From an uncultured Bacteroidaceae bacterium (lineage in GTDB: Bacteria > Bacteroidota > Bacteroidia > Bacteroidales > Bacteroidaceae), in assembly GCA_905233465.1 (NCBI GenBank), contig CAJOEI010000020.1, forward strand, positions 1-54,444: a DNA stretch of 54,444 nucleotides, written 5' to 3'. Made by a program: the position numbers and the translations under genes. Below the pieces are notes generated by a model. The model saw only the letters and a list, made by a program, of their open reading frames with translations, made no database searches and was not told the origin of the DNA. The stretch's first letter is position 1. The number at the start of each line of letters is the position of its first letter. Positions 19,054 to 33,018 of the stretch are shown piece by piece.

Positions 19054-20784
19054 TTACCAGAAGTACCAGTAGAACGTTGCGCAGAGACCTACGACGACAA
19101 GAGTGCCGACGATGTCCCAGATGCCCCAGCTCTCGCGGATGCTCTTCTTGAAGTAGGATGTGAAGGTGATAGCCTCAATCTGTGCCTTGGAGGGCGCGGG
19201 TGTGAAGAAGCTCACAACCACCATCAGCACGATGATGAACACCAGCAGCCAGCACTCGAAGACGAGCCAGTTGGTCTGCCAGAACCATGTGGTGCTCTCC
19301 CAGAAAGCGCCGTCCATAGCAGCCTTGCCGGTGTCGGTGATGACGTTGGTGATGAGGCGCAGCATGCCCACCACGAAGCCGCCGATGAGACCCCATTCGC
19401 CGGCCTTCGGGGTAATCTTCTTGGAGAAGATACCCAGCGTGAAGACGGCCACCATAGCGGGAGCCAGCAGCGACTGGATACCTTGCAGATAGCTGTAAAG
19501 CGAACCGAGGCTCATCATCACGGGCATCCATATCAGGCCGAGAAGCACGACGACGACAGTGGCGGTGCGGCCTACGAAGACGTAGTGTGCCTCGCTCTTG
19601 CCCTTCTTCATGGGCTTGTAGAAGTCCTCGGTGAAGAGCGTTGCGCAGCTGTTGAAGAAGGCTGCCAGAGATGCCACCAGAGCGCAGACGAAGCCGATGG
19701 TGACGATACCCTTGATACCTGCGGGCAGGATGTTCTTGACCATAAGGGCAAAGGCTGCGTCAGTGTCGTCCATGACAAAGCCACCGATGCCGCGCTGAGC
19801 CAAAGCGGCAGCAATCATGCCGGGGATGAGGAACATGAAGCAAGGCAGGATCTTGAAGAAACCGGCAGCGATGGTACCACGACGTGCGCGGGCCATCACA
19901 GCGGCGTTGTCCTCTCCAGGCACCTGACCGAGCACACGCTGAACGATATGCTGGTCAGTGCACCAGTACCAGAAACCGATGATGCAGGCACCCAGGAACA
20001 CCACATATCCAGGATATTCGGCATACATGGGGTCGTTGGGGTTGGTGTGGAACATGTGATTGATGCCGTAGCCGTCGTGCATGGAACGGGCGGTCTCCAT
20101 CATCGTGCCCCAGCCTTCAGCAATACTGCCGCCACCAAGAGTGGCAAGGCCGAGGAACAACACCAGGAAGGAACCGATAATAAGAATAGGTGTCTGGATA
20201 GAGGAGAGAGTCATCACACCCTTCATGCCGCCGAAGACGGTGAACACGGCGGTGATGGCTATCAGGCCGATGGCACCAACCCAGAAGTTGAGGCCAAGCA
20301 GGTACTCGAAGAAGATACCACCTGTGAAAGCTGTCACGCTGACCTTGGTGAGCACGTAGGCCACGAGGGTGATGATACTCAGCCATGAGCCTGTGCGCTG
20401 GGTGTAGCGGAACTTAAGGAAGTCGGGCATAGTGATGATCTTGCCCATCTTGTTGATAAGCAGCTGATAGAAAGGAACGAACAGCCAGCCGAGGATGAGG
20501 ATCATCCAGCCCTGCATCTCCCAGTGGGCCATACCCACGCCGTCTTTGGCGCCTGTGCCGGCCAGACCCACAAGGTGCTCCGAGCCGATGTTGGCGGCAA
20601 AGATAGCCATACCGATTACATACCACGGCTCGCCCTTACCAAAGAGGTAGGCACTTGAGTCTTCGCCCTGCTGGGCTTTCTTGTCCTTAACGATAGCGCG
20701 GTACACTGCCCATACCACACCAATCAGGCCGACGGCAAGTATCGCCCAGTCCAGCCAGATGAATTCATGTGAACTCCAATTCAT
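19054..20784 (-). CDS. Sodium:solute symporter (SSS family), probable arabinose transporter
   Basis: A 576-residue inner-membrane protein with about 13-14 hydrophobic segments, of the SSS family (SGLT-like). Conserved blocks are GKGEPWYVIGMAIFAANIGSEHL, GTGAKDGVGMAHWE, TMPDFLKFRYTQRT and YWCTDQHIVQRVLGQVPGEDN. The latter two are hallmarks of sugar-type SSS carriers. Placement in the arabinose operon next to galM and araR suggests Na-coupled L-arabinose uptake, the equivalent of the carrier in the Bacteroides arabinose cluster. ATG 20784 gives MNWSSHEFIWLDWAILAVGL, with the first membrane segment beginning at once. Very little A+T bias; typical host composition. Confidence 0.92.
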   Translation of the reverse strand: MNWSSHEFIWLDWAILAVGLIGVVWAVYRAIVKDKKAQQGEDSSAYLFGKGEPWYVIGMAIFAANIGSEHLVGLAGTGAKDGVGMAHWEMQGWMILILGWLFVPFYQLLINKMGKIITMPDFLKFRYTQRTGSWLSIITLVAYVLTKVSVTAFTGGIFFEYLLGLNFWVGAIGLIAITAVFTVFGGMKGVMTLSSIQTPILIIGSFLVLFLGLATLGGGSIAEGWGTMMETARSMHDGYGINHMFHTNPNDPMYAEYPGYVVFLGACIIGFWYWCTDQHIVQRVLGQVPGEDNAAVMARARRGTIAAGFFKILPCFMFLIPGMIAAALAQRGIGGFVMDDTDAAFALMVKNILPAGIKGIVTIGFVCALVASLAAFFNSCATLFTEDFYKPMKKGKSEAHYVFVGRTATVVVVLLGLIWMPVMMSLGSLYSYLQGIQSLLAPAMVAVFTLGIFSKKITPKAGEWGLIGGFVVGMLRLITNVITDTGKAAMDGAFWESTTWFWQTNWLVFECWLLVFIIVLMVVVSFFTPAPSKAQIEAITFTSYFKKSIRESWGIWDIVGTLVVVGLCATFYWYFW

Positions 20785-20826
20785 TTTTTTAAAGATTATT
20801 TTTTGAGATAATAGTTCGTTGATGTT

Positions 20827-20886
20827 GATTTCGTTATAACGTTATAACGATATAACGACATCTCAATATTTCGATTTAACGAAATC
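20827..20886. promoter_or_regulatory. Palindromic cluster between galM and the araP-like gene (possible operator)
   Basis: CGTTATAACGTTATAACG (20832-20849) is a perfect 18-bp palindrome, followed by CGATATAACG. Outer arms GATTTCGTTA (20827-20836) and TAACGAAATC (20877-20886) form a 10-bp inverted repeat. It lies just upstream of the transporter start. It could be an AraR operator or an RNA hairpin; the choice is inference. Confidence 0.45.
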
Positions 20887-20911
20887 ACGTTATTGCAAGA
20901 TTATAAGGCCC

Positions 20912-22099
20912 TTACTTCACGCTGAATTTGTAAGCGCAGTGGCTGAAGTATTTTTCGCCGGGGCGCAGTGTGGCGCTGGGCCATTCGGGATGGTTGGGTG
21001 TGTCGGGATATTTCTGGCTCTCGAGGCACACGCTGACGTGCTTGGGATAGCGGATGCCGTGCTTGCGCTGGATGTCGGCATCGCGGCCCACGCCTTGGAA
21101 GTTGCCAGTATAAACCTGAATGCCGGGCTCGTTGGTGTAGACCTCAAGCAGTATGCCTGTCTCGGGGCTGTAGAGGCTGGCGCAGACCTCTGTGTCGTCG
21201 CCCTTGCCGTCCTTGTAGGTGTTGAGGCAGAAGTTGTGGTCTATGCCGGTGGCGTTGGCAATCTGTGTGAATGTGGTGTCGTCAACGACCTCGGCGAGCG
21301 TGCGCTCTGTGCGGAAGTCAAATGGTGTGCCTTCGACTGGCAGTATCTCGCCAGTGGGGATATAGTTGGCATCCGACGGAGTGAAGCTGTCGGCGTTGAC
21401 ATAGAGCTTCATGTTCATGCCCTCGCGGCTGGGGTCGCCGTTGAGGTTGAAGTAGCAGTGGTTGGTCTGGTTGATGACAGTGGGCTTCGTTGTCGTTGCC
21501 TCCCATGTGATGTCGAGGATGTTGTCGTCGGTCAGACGGTAGGTAGTCACTGCAGTGACTTCGCCGGGGAAGCCGTTGTCGCCGTCCGGACTGACGATGG
21601 TCAACTTTAGCGTCTGTGGGTCAACCTGCTCTGCATCATACACCTGATACTGCCAACCTGTGGGGCCGCCGTGCAGACAGTTGTCGCCGTCGTTGGGCAC
21701 GAGGTCAAAGTGCTCACCGTCAAGGTCAAACGAGTGCTTGCTGATGCGGTTGGCATAGCGACCGATGCTGGAGCCGTAGTCGCTGGGCGAACCCTCGCGG
21801 TCGGCATACTGGGCCACGTTGTCGTAGCCGAGAACCACATCCTGCATGATGCCGTCGCGGTCGGGCACAAGGATGCTCACCACGCGTCCGCCAAGGTTGG
21901 TGATACACACCTCCATGCCATTGGCATTGGTGAGAGCGTAGAGTCCTGTGACCTTGTCGCCAATGGTGTCGGCAAACATTGCGTGGTTAAGGCCGGATGC
22001 TGTCAGGCAGACATCTCCATCAGCCTTCTTTGTCTGGGTGCAGGCGCCGGCAAAGAGCATAGTTGCGCCTACAGCAATTCCTAAGAAATACTTGTTCAT
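20912..22099 (-). CDS. galM: Aldose 1-epimerase lipoprotein
   Basis: A 395-residue mutarotase of the GalM family that interconverts alpha and beta anomers of sugars. The N-terminus (MNKYFLGIAVGATMLFAGAC) has a lipobox with Cys20, so the protein is probably a periplasm-facing lipoprotein rather than cytoplasmic. GalM motifs are GGRVVSILVPDRDG, DYGSSIGRYANRI, the HGGPTGWQYQVYD block, NQTNHCYFNL with the second histidine, IDHNFCLN, and the glutamate region NEPGIQVYTGNFQGVG. First gene of the arabinose operon, with a -7 box (TAACTTTG) at 22203-22210 upstream. The same gene order start is seen in the Bacteroides arabinose cluster. Confidence 0.93.
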   Translation of the reverse strand: MNKYFLGIAVGATMLFAGACTQTKKADGDVCLTASGLNHAMFADTIGDKVTGLYALTNANGMEVCITNLGGRVVSILVPDRDGIMQDVVLGYDNVAQYADREGSPSDYGSSIGRYANRISKHSFDLDGEHFDLVPNDGDNCLHGGPTGWQYQVYDAEQVDPQTLKLTIVSPDGDNGFPGEVTAVTTYRLTDDNILDITWEATTTKPTVINQTNHCYFNLNGDPSREGMNMKLYVNADSFTPSDANYIPTGEILPVEGTPFDFRTERTLAEVVDDTTFTQIANATGIDHNFCLNTYKDGKGDDTEVCASLYSPETGILLEVYTNEPGIQVYTGNFQGVGRDADIQRKHGIRYPKHVSVCLESQKYPDTPNHPEWPSATLRPGEKYFSHCAYKFSVK

Positions 22100-22202
22100 G
22101 AGTGTGATATGAGAATGATTATTAGTTGATTTGTAAAGCGATATAAGACTTTTTGAAACAAAAACGAGGGCGAAAAGTGGCGATAAACCACAATTCAGCC
22201 CT

Positions 22203-22210
22203 CAAAGTTA
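22203..22210 (-). promoter_or_regulatory. -7 box of the arabinose operon promoter
   Basis: TAACTTTG on the minus strand matches TAnnTTTG. It lies about 104 bp before the galM start, leaving a leader of roughly 95 nt. No clear -33 TTTG is present at 19-20 bp, as expected for a regulated promoter (inference). Confidence 0.5.
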
Positions 22211-22346
22211 GTATTTATTTTTTAATGGTAGTGTCTAAAAAACACTTTTTTTTCGTGTTGACGCGATTTTTTTTGTTTCCCTGTGTCTTGTCAACGGTTT
22301 TTGAACAACTTTTAACGGTTCCGGGTCTGCCTTGTATGTAGGCCGT

Positions 22347-22952
22347 TCATCTGATGAAGTTGGTCCATACGCGTGGTTCGGGCGTCGGACGGCCTTGAAG
22401 CTGCTTGAGCATCCACGCCATATTGCGTCCCAGCACGCGCATGGTCTGCATGCCTTCCTCGTCCTGTGCAGCCTGACCCGGTGTCTGGCCGTAGACCATG
22501 TTCCAGTATTGTGAACTCACGAGCGGCATGTTCATGATGGTGAAGTACTTGTTGAGTCTGTCGAAGGCAGACGAGGCACCACCTCGACGGCACACTACTA
22601 CGCTGGCACCCGGTTTGTATTGCAGGTTCGGGCCGAGAGAATAGAACACGCGGTCGAGCAATGCGCATAGTGAACCATTGGGGCCGCCATAGTAGACAGG
22701 CGAGCCGATGATGAGGCCGTCGATGCCGTCCTTCACTGCGCGCATCACGCTGTAATAGGCTTCGTCGTGGAAGGTGCAGCGCCCCGTGCGGCCACACATG
22801 CCGCAGGCGATGCAGCCCGGAACAGCCTTCTTGCCGATGTTGACAATCTCTGTTTCTATACCTTCGGCATTCAATGTTTGTGCCACTTCATTGAGTGCGG
22901 CATAGGTGTTGCCCTGTTCGCGTGGGCTGCCATTGATGAGCAATACTTTCAT
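22347..22952 (-). CDS. Flavodoxin-fold NADPH-dependent FMN reductase family protein
   Basis: A 201-residue cytoplasmic flavoprotein-type reductase. The N-terminus MKVLLINGSPREQGNT is the FMN phosphate-binding loop of the NADPH-dependent FMN reductase/iron-sulfur flavoprotein family. CIACGMCGRTGRCTFHD provides a Cys-rich segment, and GLIIGSPVYYGGPNGSLCALLDR is the conserved flavin-contact strand and loop. Such proteins reduce quinones, FMN or nitro compounds; the physiological substrate is not evident. It is 39 bp downstream of the regulator gene stop, on the same strand, so it may belong to the ligA-regulator unit. Confidence 0.85.
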   Translation of the reverse strand: MKVLLINGSPREQGNTYAALNEVAQTLNAEGIETEIVNIGKKAVPGCIACGMCGRTGRCTFHDEAYYSVMRAVKDGIDGLIIGSPVYYGGPNGSLCALLDRVFYSLGPNLQYKPGASVVVCRRGGASSAFDRLNKYFTIMNMPLVSSQYWNMVYGQTPGQAAQDEEGMQTMRVLGRNMAWMLKQLQGRPTPEPRVWTNFIR

Positions 22953-22991
22953 ATACGATTAAATTAGGTGGGTTTTTGCAATCAGTTTACT

Positions 22992-28068
<5,077 letters not shown>

Positions 28069-28126
28069 CGCCCGATATGATGTCTATTGTTCCTATCAAT
28101 CTACATTTTCAACGATTCTTTATACA

Positions 28127-31100
28127 ATGAGTCACGTCTCTATTCACTTGGCTGCTCTTAAGCCAGCGGTACAGAAGCTTGCTTGTTTGTTTGCATATAT
28201 CGGTGGTGAGCTGTCTGATGACGACAAGACACAACTGTCTGTGCATGGTTCATGCATGTTGGGAGAGTTGCCTCTGTTGACACAACAACTCATCGATGAC
28301 GGTCTGGTGATGCAGTTGCCTGCAACACATTTTGCAGCCGAGCGCCAGATGATACGTCCCAAATATTATGCCGACGTGCTTCTCTATGCCATAGAGGAGC
28401 ATCCAGACTGGATGACAGAATTCGACGAATGGCCGCTTGCGCGCCATCGTCAGTTTAATGCTTTACAGAAAGCCATACGCAGTTGTGCTGCAGGCCGTGC
28501 GCCCGAACCTATGGTGCTGCCATCCGAAGTGCCGCCTTACTTGGTGGGGTTGGCTCACGACCGTCGCTTTGATGCTGTGGTAACAATGGTGCGCGATGTG
28601 GATTTTCCTGCATTCATCAGTGCCTGCATACGCAAGTTCATGCGCGAAGACTATGTGGATTCCGACGAAATGCTCAAGCGGCAGATGGGATTGCGCAAGT
28701 TCGACACTTCCGATCCCGACATCAAGGAGATGCGTGCCTTGTGGAACTATTATAAATATGTATGTCAAGGCCAGTACACACCACCCACAAGCATTCGTAT
28801 GACACAGTCCGACCTTCTATTGAAGGGCGTTCATGCTATGACTCAGGGCAAGTGTGAATTGGCCGTGAAGGTCTTTGCTGATGCTGTAGGTGCTGGAGCA
28901 CGAACAAGCGCAGGCCGTGCCGAGGCGCGCTACCTCACCGATGGCGTTGCGGCTTTCTATTGGGTGTTGGCGATGTGGACCGCCAAGCAACATGATGTCA
29001 AGTCGCGACTACAGGATTTCTGCACTTATTCACGTCAGAATAATCTGCGCCGCGTGGGTGCTGCCGTGCTGCTGGCCGACACTCTCATCAGTCCTATGCA
29101 ACGCATGGATATGGATCTGCTGGCGATGCTCATCAATCCTGCCACGCTGGCCGACCGCGAGTATGTCTTGCAGCAACGCATGGCTATGCTGCTGGCTGCC
29201 AACTTCTCGGGCTATCGCCTGACACCAGAGAACTTCGAGGCGCACTCTGCTTTCCTGCGCCACGAGAGCATGGCATATATCACTCTCGAACGTTTCGAGC
29301 GCAAACAACTCACCTCGGCATTCGGTGCCAAGCCCATATCATCCGTTGTGCGGGGCAAGGAGCCTTGGGAACAGATGCTGGATCGCCTCATTGCCAGCGA
29401 GACACAGCGCAGCAAAAGTCAGCCGGCCGATGAGGGCGAGCACCGTGTGGTGTATATCATCATGCCTGACGGAGAGAGCGTGGAGTTGCGAGAGCAAAGC
29501 CGCCTTAAGGATGGACGTTGGGGCTCGGGCAAGCAGCTCACATGGACGCGATTCATAGGCGGCAACGAGCCTTTCATGGATCGCACGGACCAGGCTGTTG
29601 TGGCCGACGTGCGCTATCTACAGGCGCAACGGCTCACAGTGGGCATAGTGTTGCCGCATCTCGTCGGATCCGACCGTGTGCTCACTGGCGAACATTCGCC
29701 ATATCGTCGTGTGAGCATCGACCAGCAGTCGCCATACGTGCTTATCGAACGCGCTGATGATGGTTTCCGCGTGCAGAGCAATGTGGTGTTTCAGGACCTT
29801 ATCTCACAGTCATACGTATACCATCGCACGGACGAGCAGCACTATACCTATTTCCCAATGTCCGACCACGCCCGCTCGATATTACAGGAGCTGTTGTCTG
29901 TTGAGATGCTCCCGCTGCAGGCCGAGGACCAGCTCCGTCAGCTGTTGCCCCTCATAATGGACGTTGTGGATATCCATTCGGACCTCGTTGATGCCCCTCA
30001 TCCTGTCGATGCTTCGCAGACGCAGAGCAGCATCATCATTCGTTTCACCCCCGACGCTACGGCGCAGACATATTTCGACGCTTTTCTGCTCACCAGGCCA
30101 CTGCCCGGAGGCCAGATCATCGTCACCCCGGGACAAGGCGAAGCGGCTATAGTGGACCGCAGCGAGACATCTGGTGGCCGTGTGCGTGTGGAGCGCAACT
30201 TGGATGCCGAGCGCCACAACCTCGACGCGCTGGCGGCTTATGCTATGGAGCATAACATCACGTTCTCTGCCAATCTCAATGCTCATCTCTCCACGCCTCA
30301 AGTGCTTGACTTGCTGGCATATGCAAGCAGTCATGCCGATGTTTGTGGGGTGGAGTGGCCCGACGGCGAGCGCCTGCGTATGCATTCGGCTATGGGTCAG
30401 TGGAACATAGGCCTCAAGCCTCGTGGCCGATGGTTTGAGGTTGAGGGCAGTGTCATGCTTGATGACAACTCAGTGCTCACGGCCCAGCAGCTGCTATCGT
30501 CGCTGGCTACCAGTCATGGTGGCTATGTTCAGTTGCCGTCTGGCGACTATTTGTGGCTGAGCATGAAGCTACGTCAGCAGCTGGACCGATTGGAGAGTAT
30601 CACGACTCAGGAGAATGGTCATCTCACGGTCTCGGCGCTGCAGACCTCACTTCTGGCAGAACTCGTGCATGGCGAGATAGACATACAATGTGACGACGAC
30701 TTCCAGCAGTTGTGGCAACGCATCGAAGCCGCAGACAAAGCAGAGATACATATCCCCGACACGCTCAAGGCCACGCTGCGCAACTATCAACAAGACGGCT
30801 TCACATGGATGATGCGCCTCAGCCTGTGGGGAGCTGGTGCGTGCTTGGCCGATGACATGGGTTTGGGCAAGACCGTTCAGACGATAGCCTTCCTGCTGGC
30901 CCATGCCTCCGAGGGACCGTCGGTGGTCATCGCTCCTGCCAGCGTTGTGCCCAACTGGCGTGCGGAGCTCGAACGTTTTGCCCCATCGCTGAAGGTGTGG
31001 CTGATGGGTGAGTTCTATGACCGAGCACGCCTCGTGGCGGAAGCCGGACCGGGAGATGTTATCCTCATCACCTATGGCTTGGTGGTCCCCGTGCAGGACT

Positions 31101-32143
31101 TGCTGGCATCTCGCCAGTGGAATGTCTTCTGCCTCGACGAGGCCCACAACATCAAGAACCGCGGCACCAAGACCAGTGCTGCTATAATGCCGGTAGATGC
31201 CTTATATCGCATCATCCTCACCGGCACGCCCGTGCAGAACCACCTCGGCGAACTGTGGAACCTGTTTCAGTTCATCAACCCCGGACTGTTGGGCTCCTAT
31301 GAGACATTCCACCAGAAATACATCATACCCATCGAGAACCTGCAGGATGACGAACGCCAGCGTCAGCTGCAGACGCTTGTGGCACCGTTCATGTTGCGCC
31401 GCACCAAGCAGGCTGTGGTTCAGGAACTGCCGGCTAAAACTGAGATAAACATCAATGTAGAGCTTACAGCCGACGAAATGGCCTTCTATGAGGTTATGCG
31501 TAAACAGGCTGAAGACCTCTTCCGGCAGAACGGCAACCAGCTCAGTGTGTCGGCTCTGGCCGAGCTCACAAAATTGCGACGCACGGCGTGCAGTGCCGAA
31601 CTCATCAACCCGAACTGGACTGCGGGTTCCAGCAAGGTCAATGCCTTCATGGAGTTGGTGCAGAACATTGTCGATGGTGGACACAGCGTGCTTGTCTTCA
31701 GTCAGTTTACGAGTTTCCTCGCACTCATCCGTCAGGCTTTGGACCAGGCATCAATGCCATACCTCTATCTCGACGGCAACGTCACTATGCGTCAGCGCGA
31801 ACAACTGGTGCAAGACTTTCAAAAAGGCAAGCGACCCATCTTCCTCATCAGCCTCAAGGCTGGTGGCGTGGGCCTGAACCTCACCGCTGCCAACTATGTC
31901 ATCCACCTCGACCCTTGGTGGAATCCTGCAATCGAACAGCAGGCCACAGACCGTGCCTATCGCATCGGCCAGCAGCAGGCTGTGACAGTGTATCACCTCA
32001 TCAGCCACCATACCATAGAGGAGAAGATCATCCGGCTGCACGAGAGCAAACGTGCGCTGTCAGACAGCATACTCGAGGGTTCTGAGCACAACAACCGCAT
32101 CACGCCGGATGAGATGCTCGAGATGCTATCCAATCAATGGTGA
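28127..32143 (+). CDS. SNF2-family helicase-like ATPase
   Basis: A 1338-residue cytoplasmic protein. The first 880 or so residues form a long N-terminal region that I cannot assign to a named domain. From about 885 the SNF2 ATPase core is clear: Q-motif region LRNYQQDGFTWMMRLSLWG, Walker A DDMGLGKTVQT, motif II DEAHNIKN, motif III LTGTPVQNHLGELW. The helicase C-terminal lobe follows: VLVFSQFTSFLALIRQ, FLISLKAGGVGLNLTAANYV, DPWWNPAIEQQATDRAYRIGQ. These enzymes translocate on dsDNA and remodel protein-DNA complexes; the bacterial role is poorly defined, possibly linked to RNA polymerase recycling as in RapA-like proteins. Start chosen from the promoter position. It precedes trmD by 78 bp of heptameric repeat. 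Confidence 0.93.
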   Translation: MSHVSIHLAALKPAVQKLACLFAYIGGELSDDDKTQLSVHGSCMLGELPLLTQQLIDDGLVMQLPATHFAAERQMIRPKYYADVLLYAIEEHPDWMTEFDEWPLARHRQFNALQKAIRSCAAGRAPEPMVLPSEVPPYLVGLAHDRRFDAVVTMVRDVDFPAFISACIRKFMREDYVDSDEMLKRQMGLRKFDTSDPDIKEMRALWNYYKYVCQGQYTPPTSIRMTQSDLLLKGVHAMTQGKCELAVKVFADAVGAGARTSAGRAEARYLTDGVAAFYWVLAMWTAKQHDVKSRLQDFCTYSRQNNLRRVGAAVLLADTLISPMQRMDMDLLAMLINPATLADREYVLQQRMAMLLAANFSGYRLTPENFEAHSAFLRHESMAYITLERFERKQLTSAFGAKPISSVVRGKEPWEQMLDRLIASETQRSKSQPADEGEHRVVYIIMPDGESVELREQSRLKDGRWGSGKQLTWTRFIGGNEPFMDRTDQAVVADVRYLQAQRLTVGIVLPHLVGSDRVLTGEHSPYRRVSIDQQSPYVLIERADDGFRVQSNVVFQDLISQSYVYHRTDEQHYTYFPMSDHARSILQELLSVEMLPLQAEDQLRQLLPLIMDVVDIHSDLVDAPHPVDASQTQSSIIIRFTPDATAQTYFDAFLLTRPLPGGQIIVTPGQGEAAIVDRSETSGGRVRVERNLDAERHNLDALAAYAMEHNITFSANLNAHLSTPQVLDLLAYASSHADVCGVEWPDGERLRMHSAMGQWNIGLKPRGRWFEVEGSVMLDDNSVLTAQQLLSSLATSHGGYVQLPSGDYLWLSMKLRQQLDRLESITTQENGHLTVSALQTSLLAELVHGEIDIQCDDDFQQLWQRIEAADKAEIHIPDTLKATLRNYQQDGFTWMMRLSLWGAGACLADDMGLGKTVQTIAFLLAHASEGPSVVIAPASVVPNWRAELERFAPSLKVWLMGEFYDRARLVAEAGPGDVILITYGLVVPVQDLLASRQWNVFCLDEAHNIKNRGTKTSAAIMPVDALYRIILTGTPVQNHLGELWNLFQFINPGLLGSYETFHQKYIIPIENLQDDERQRQLQTLVAPFMLRRTKQAVVQELPAKTEININVELTADEMAFYEVMRKQAEDLFRQNGNQLSVSALAELTKLRRTACSAELINPNWTAGSSKVNAFMELVQNIVDGGHSVLVFSQFTSFLALIRQALDQASMPYLYLDGNVTMRQREQLVQDFQKGKRPIFLISLKAGGVGLNLTAANYVIHLDPWWNPAIEQQATDRAYRIGQQQAVTVYHLISHHTIEEKIIRLHESKRALSDSILEGSEHNNRITPDEMLEMLSNQW

Positions 32144-32148
32144 TAAGC

Positions 32149-32212
32149 TCAATTCATAATTCACAATTCACAATTCACAATTGAGTTTAATTCACAATTC
32201 ATAATACATATA
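32149..32212. repeat. AATTCAC-class heptamers between the SNF2 gene and trmD
   Basis: CAATTCA, TAATTCA, CAATTCA, CAATTCA, CAATTGA.. in 7-bp steps, ending just before the trmD start. It fills nearly the entire junction. Confidence 0.85.
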
Positions 32213-32221
32213 AGGTAGAGT

Positions 32222-32899
32222 ATGCGTATAGACATCATATCCGTTTTGCCGGAGCTCGTGGAACCCTTCATGCAGGAGAGCATTGTCGGTCGTGCCCAGC
32301 GCCGCGGGCTGGCAGAGATACATATCCACAATCTGCGTGACTGGTCCGTACGTCGCGACCGCCGCGTGGACGATTATCCCTACGGCGGCAGTGCGGGCAT
32401 GGTCCTGCAGTGTGAGCCCATCGACCGCTGCATCACCGAGTTGCAGGGTCAACGCCACTATGATGAGGTGATATTCACCACGCCCGACGGCGAACAGTTC
32501 AGCCAGCCTATGGCCAATGAGTTGTCGTTGAAGGAGAACATCATCATCCTTTGTGGTCACTACAAGGGCATCGACCATCGTCTGCGCGAGCATCTCATCA
32601 CACGCGAGGTGAGCATCGGCGACTATGTCCTCACGGGGGGCGAGCTGGCTGCTGCGGTGATGGCGGATGCCATCGTGCGTGTTATACCTGGTGCTATAGG
32701 CGACGAGCAGAGCGCTCTGTCCGACAGCTTTCAGGACAACCTGCTTGCCCCGCCCGTCTACACACGTCCTGCTGACTATCGTGGATGGCGTGTGCCCGAC
32801 ATCCTCCTTTCTGGCCACGAGGCTAACATACGTCAGTGGGAGCTGCAGCAGAGCATGGAACGCACGGCACGCTTGCGTCCGGATCTGTTGAAACAATGA
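32222..32899 (+). CDS. trmD: tRNA (guanine-N1-)-methyltransferase
   Basis: A 225-residue SPOUT methyltransferase that makes m1G37 in tRNAs with G36G37, using SAM; cytoplasmic homodimer. Conserved motifs are [14 protein letters not shown] at the N-terminus, [24 protein letters not shown], and the knot region [24 protein letters not shown]. The C-terminal helical domain has [21 protein letters not shown]. The catalytic Asp is expected in the disordered loop before the C-terminal domain. Length is slightly short of 245 but typical of Bacteroidetes. ATG 32222 follows a heptameric tract. The usual rpsP-rimM-trmD-rplS context is not present. Confidence 0.96.
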   Translation: MRIDIISVLPELVEPFMQESIVGRAQRRGLAEIHIHNLRDWSVRRDRRVDDYPYGGSAGMVLQCEPIDRCITELQGQRHYDEVIFTTPDGEQFSQPMANELSLKENIIILCGHYKGIDHRLREHLITREVSIGDYVLTGGELAAAVMADAIVRVIPGAIGDEQSALSDSFQDNLLAPPVYTRPADYRGWRVPDILLSGHEANIRQWELQQSMERTARLRPDLLKQ

Positions 32900-32982
32900 G
32901 ATTTATGCCTGAAAACAGACGTATTGAGACATTATTATCAGTATGTGAGACAGCAGTAAGCCTCATCCCGACGTCATTGACG

Positions 32983-32990
32983 TATCTTTG
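32983..32990 (+). promoter_or_regulatory. -7 box upstream of the symporter gene
   Basis: TATCTTTG matches the -7 consensus and lies 28 bp before the start codon of the GPH symporter. The -33 region has no TTTG. Confidence 0.55.
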
Positions 32991-33018
32991 CAAGCGAATT
33001 AGCTAACATCAATCAAAT

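Noticed and set aside
18985..20388. 467-residue open frame antisense to the arabinose transporter gene
   Set aside because: Its composition (very rich in His, Glu, Asp, Gly) is the reverse-complement shadow of a membrane-protein gene with strong third-position bias. The opposite strand is a clear SSS transporter.
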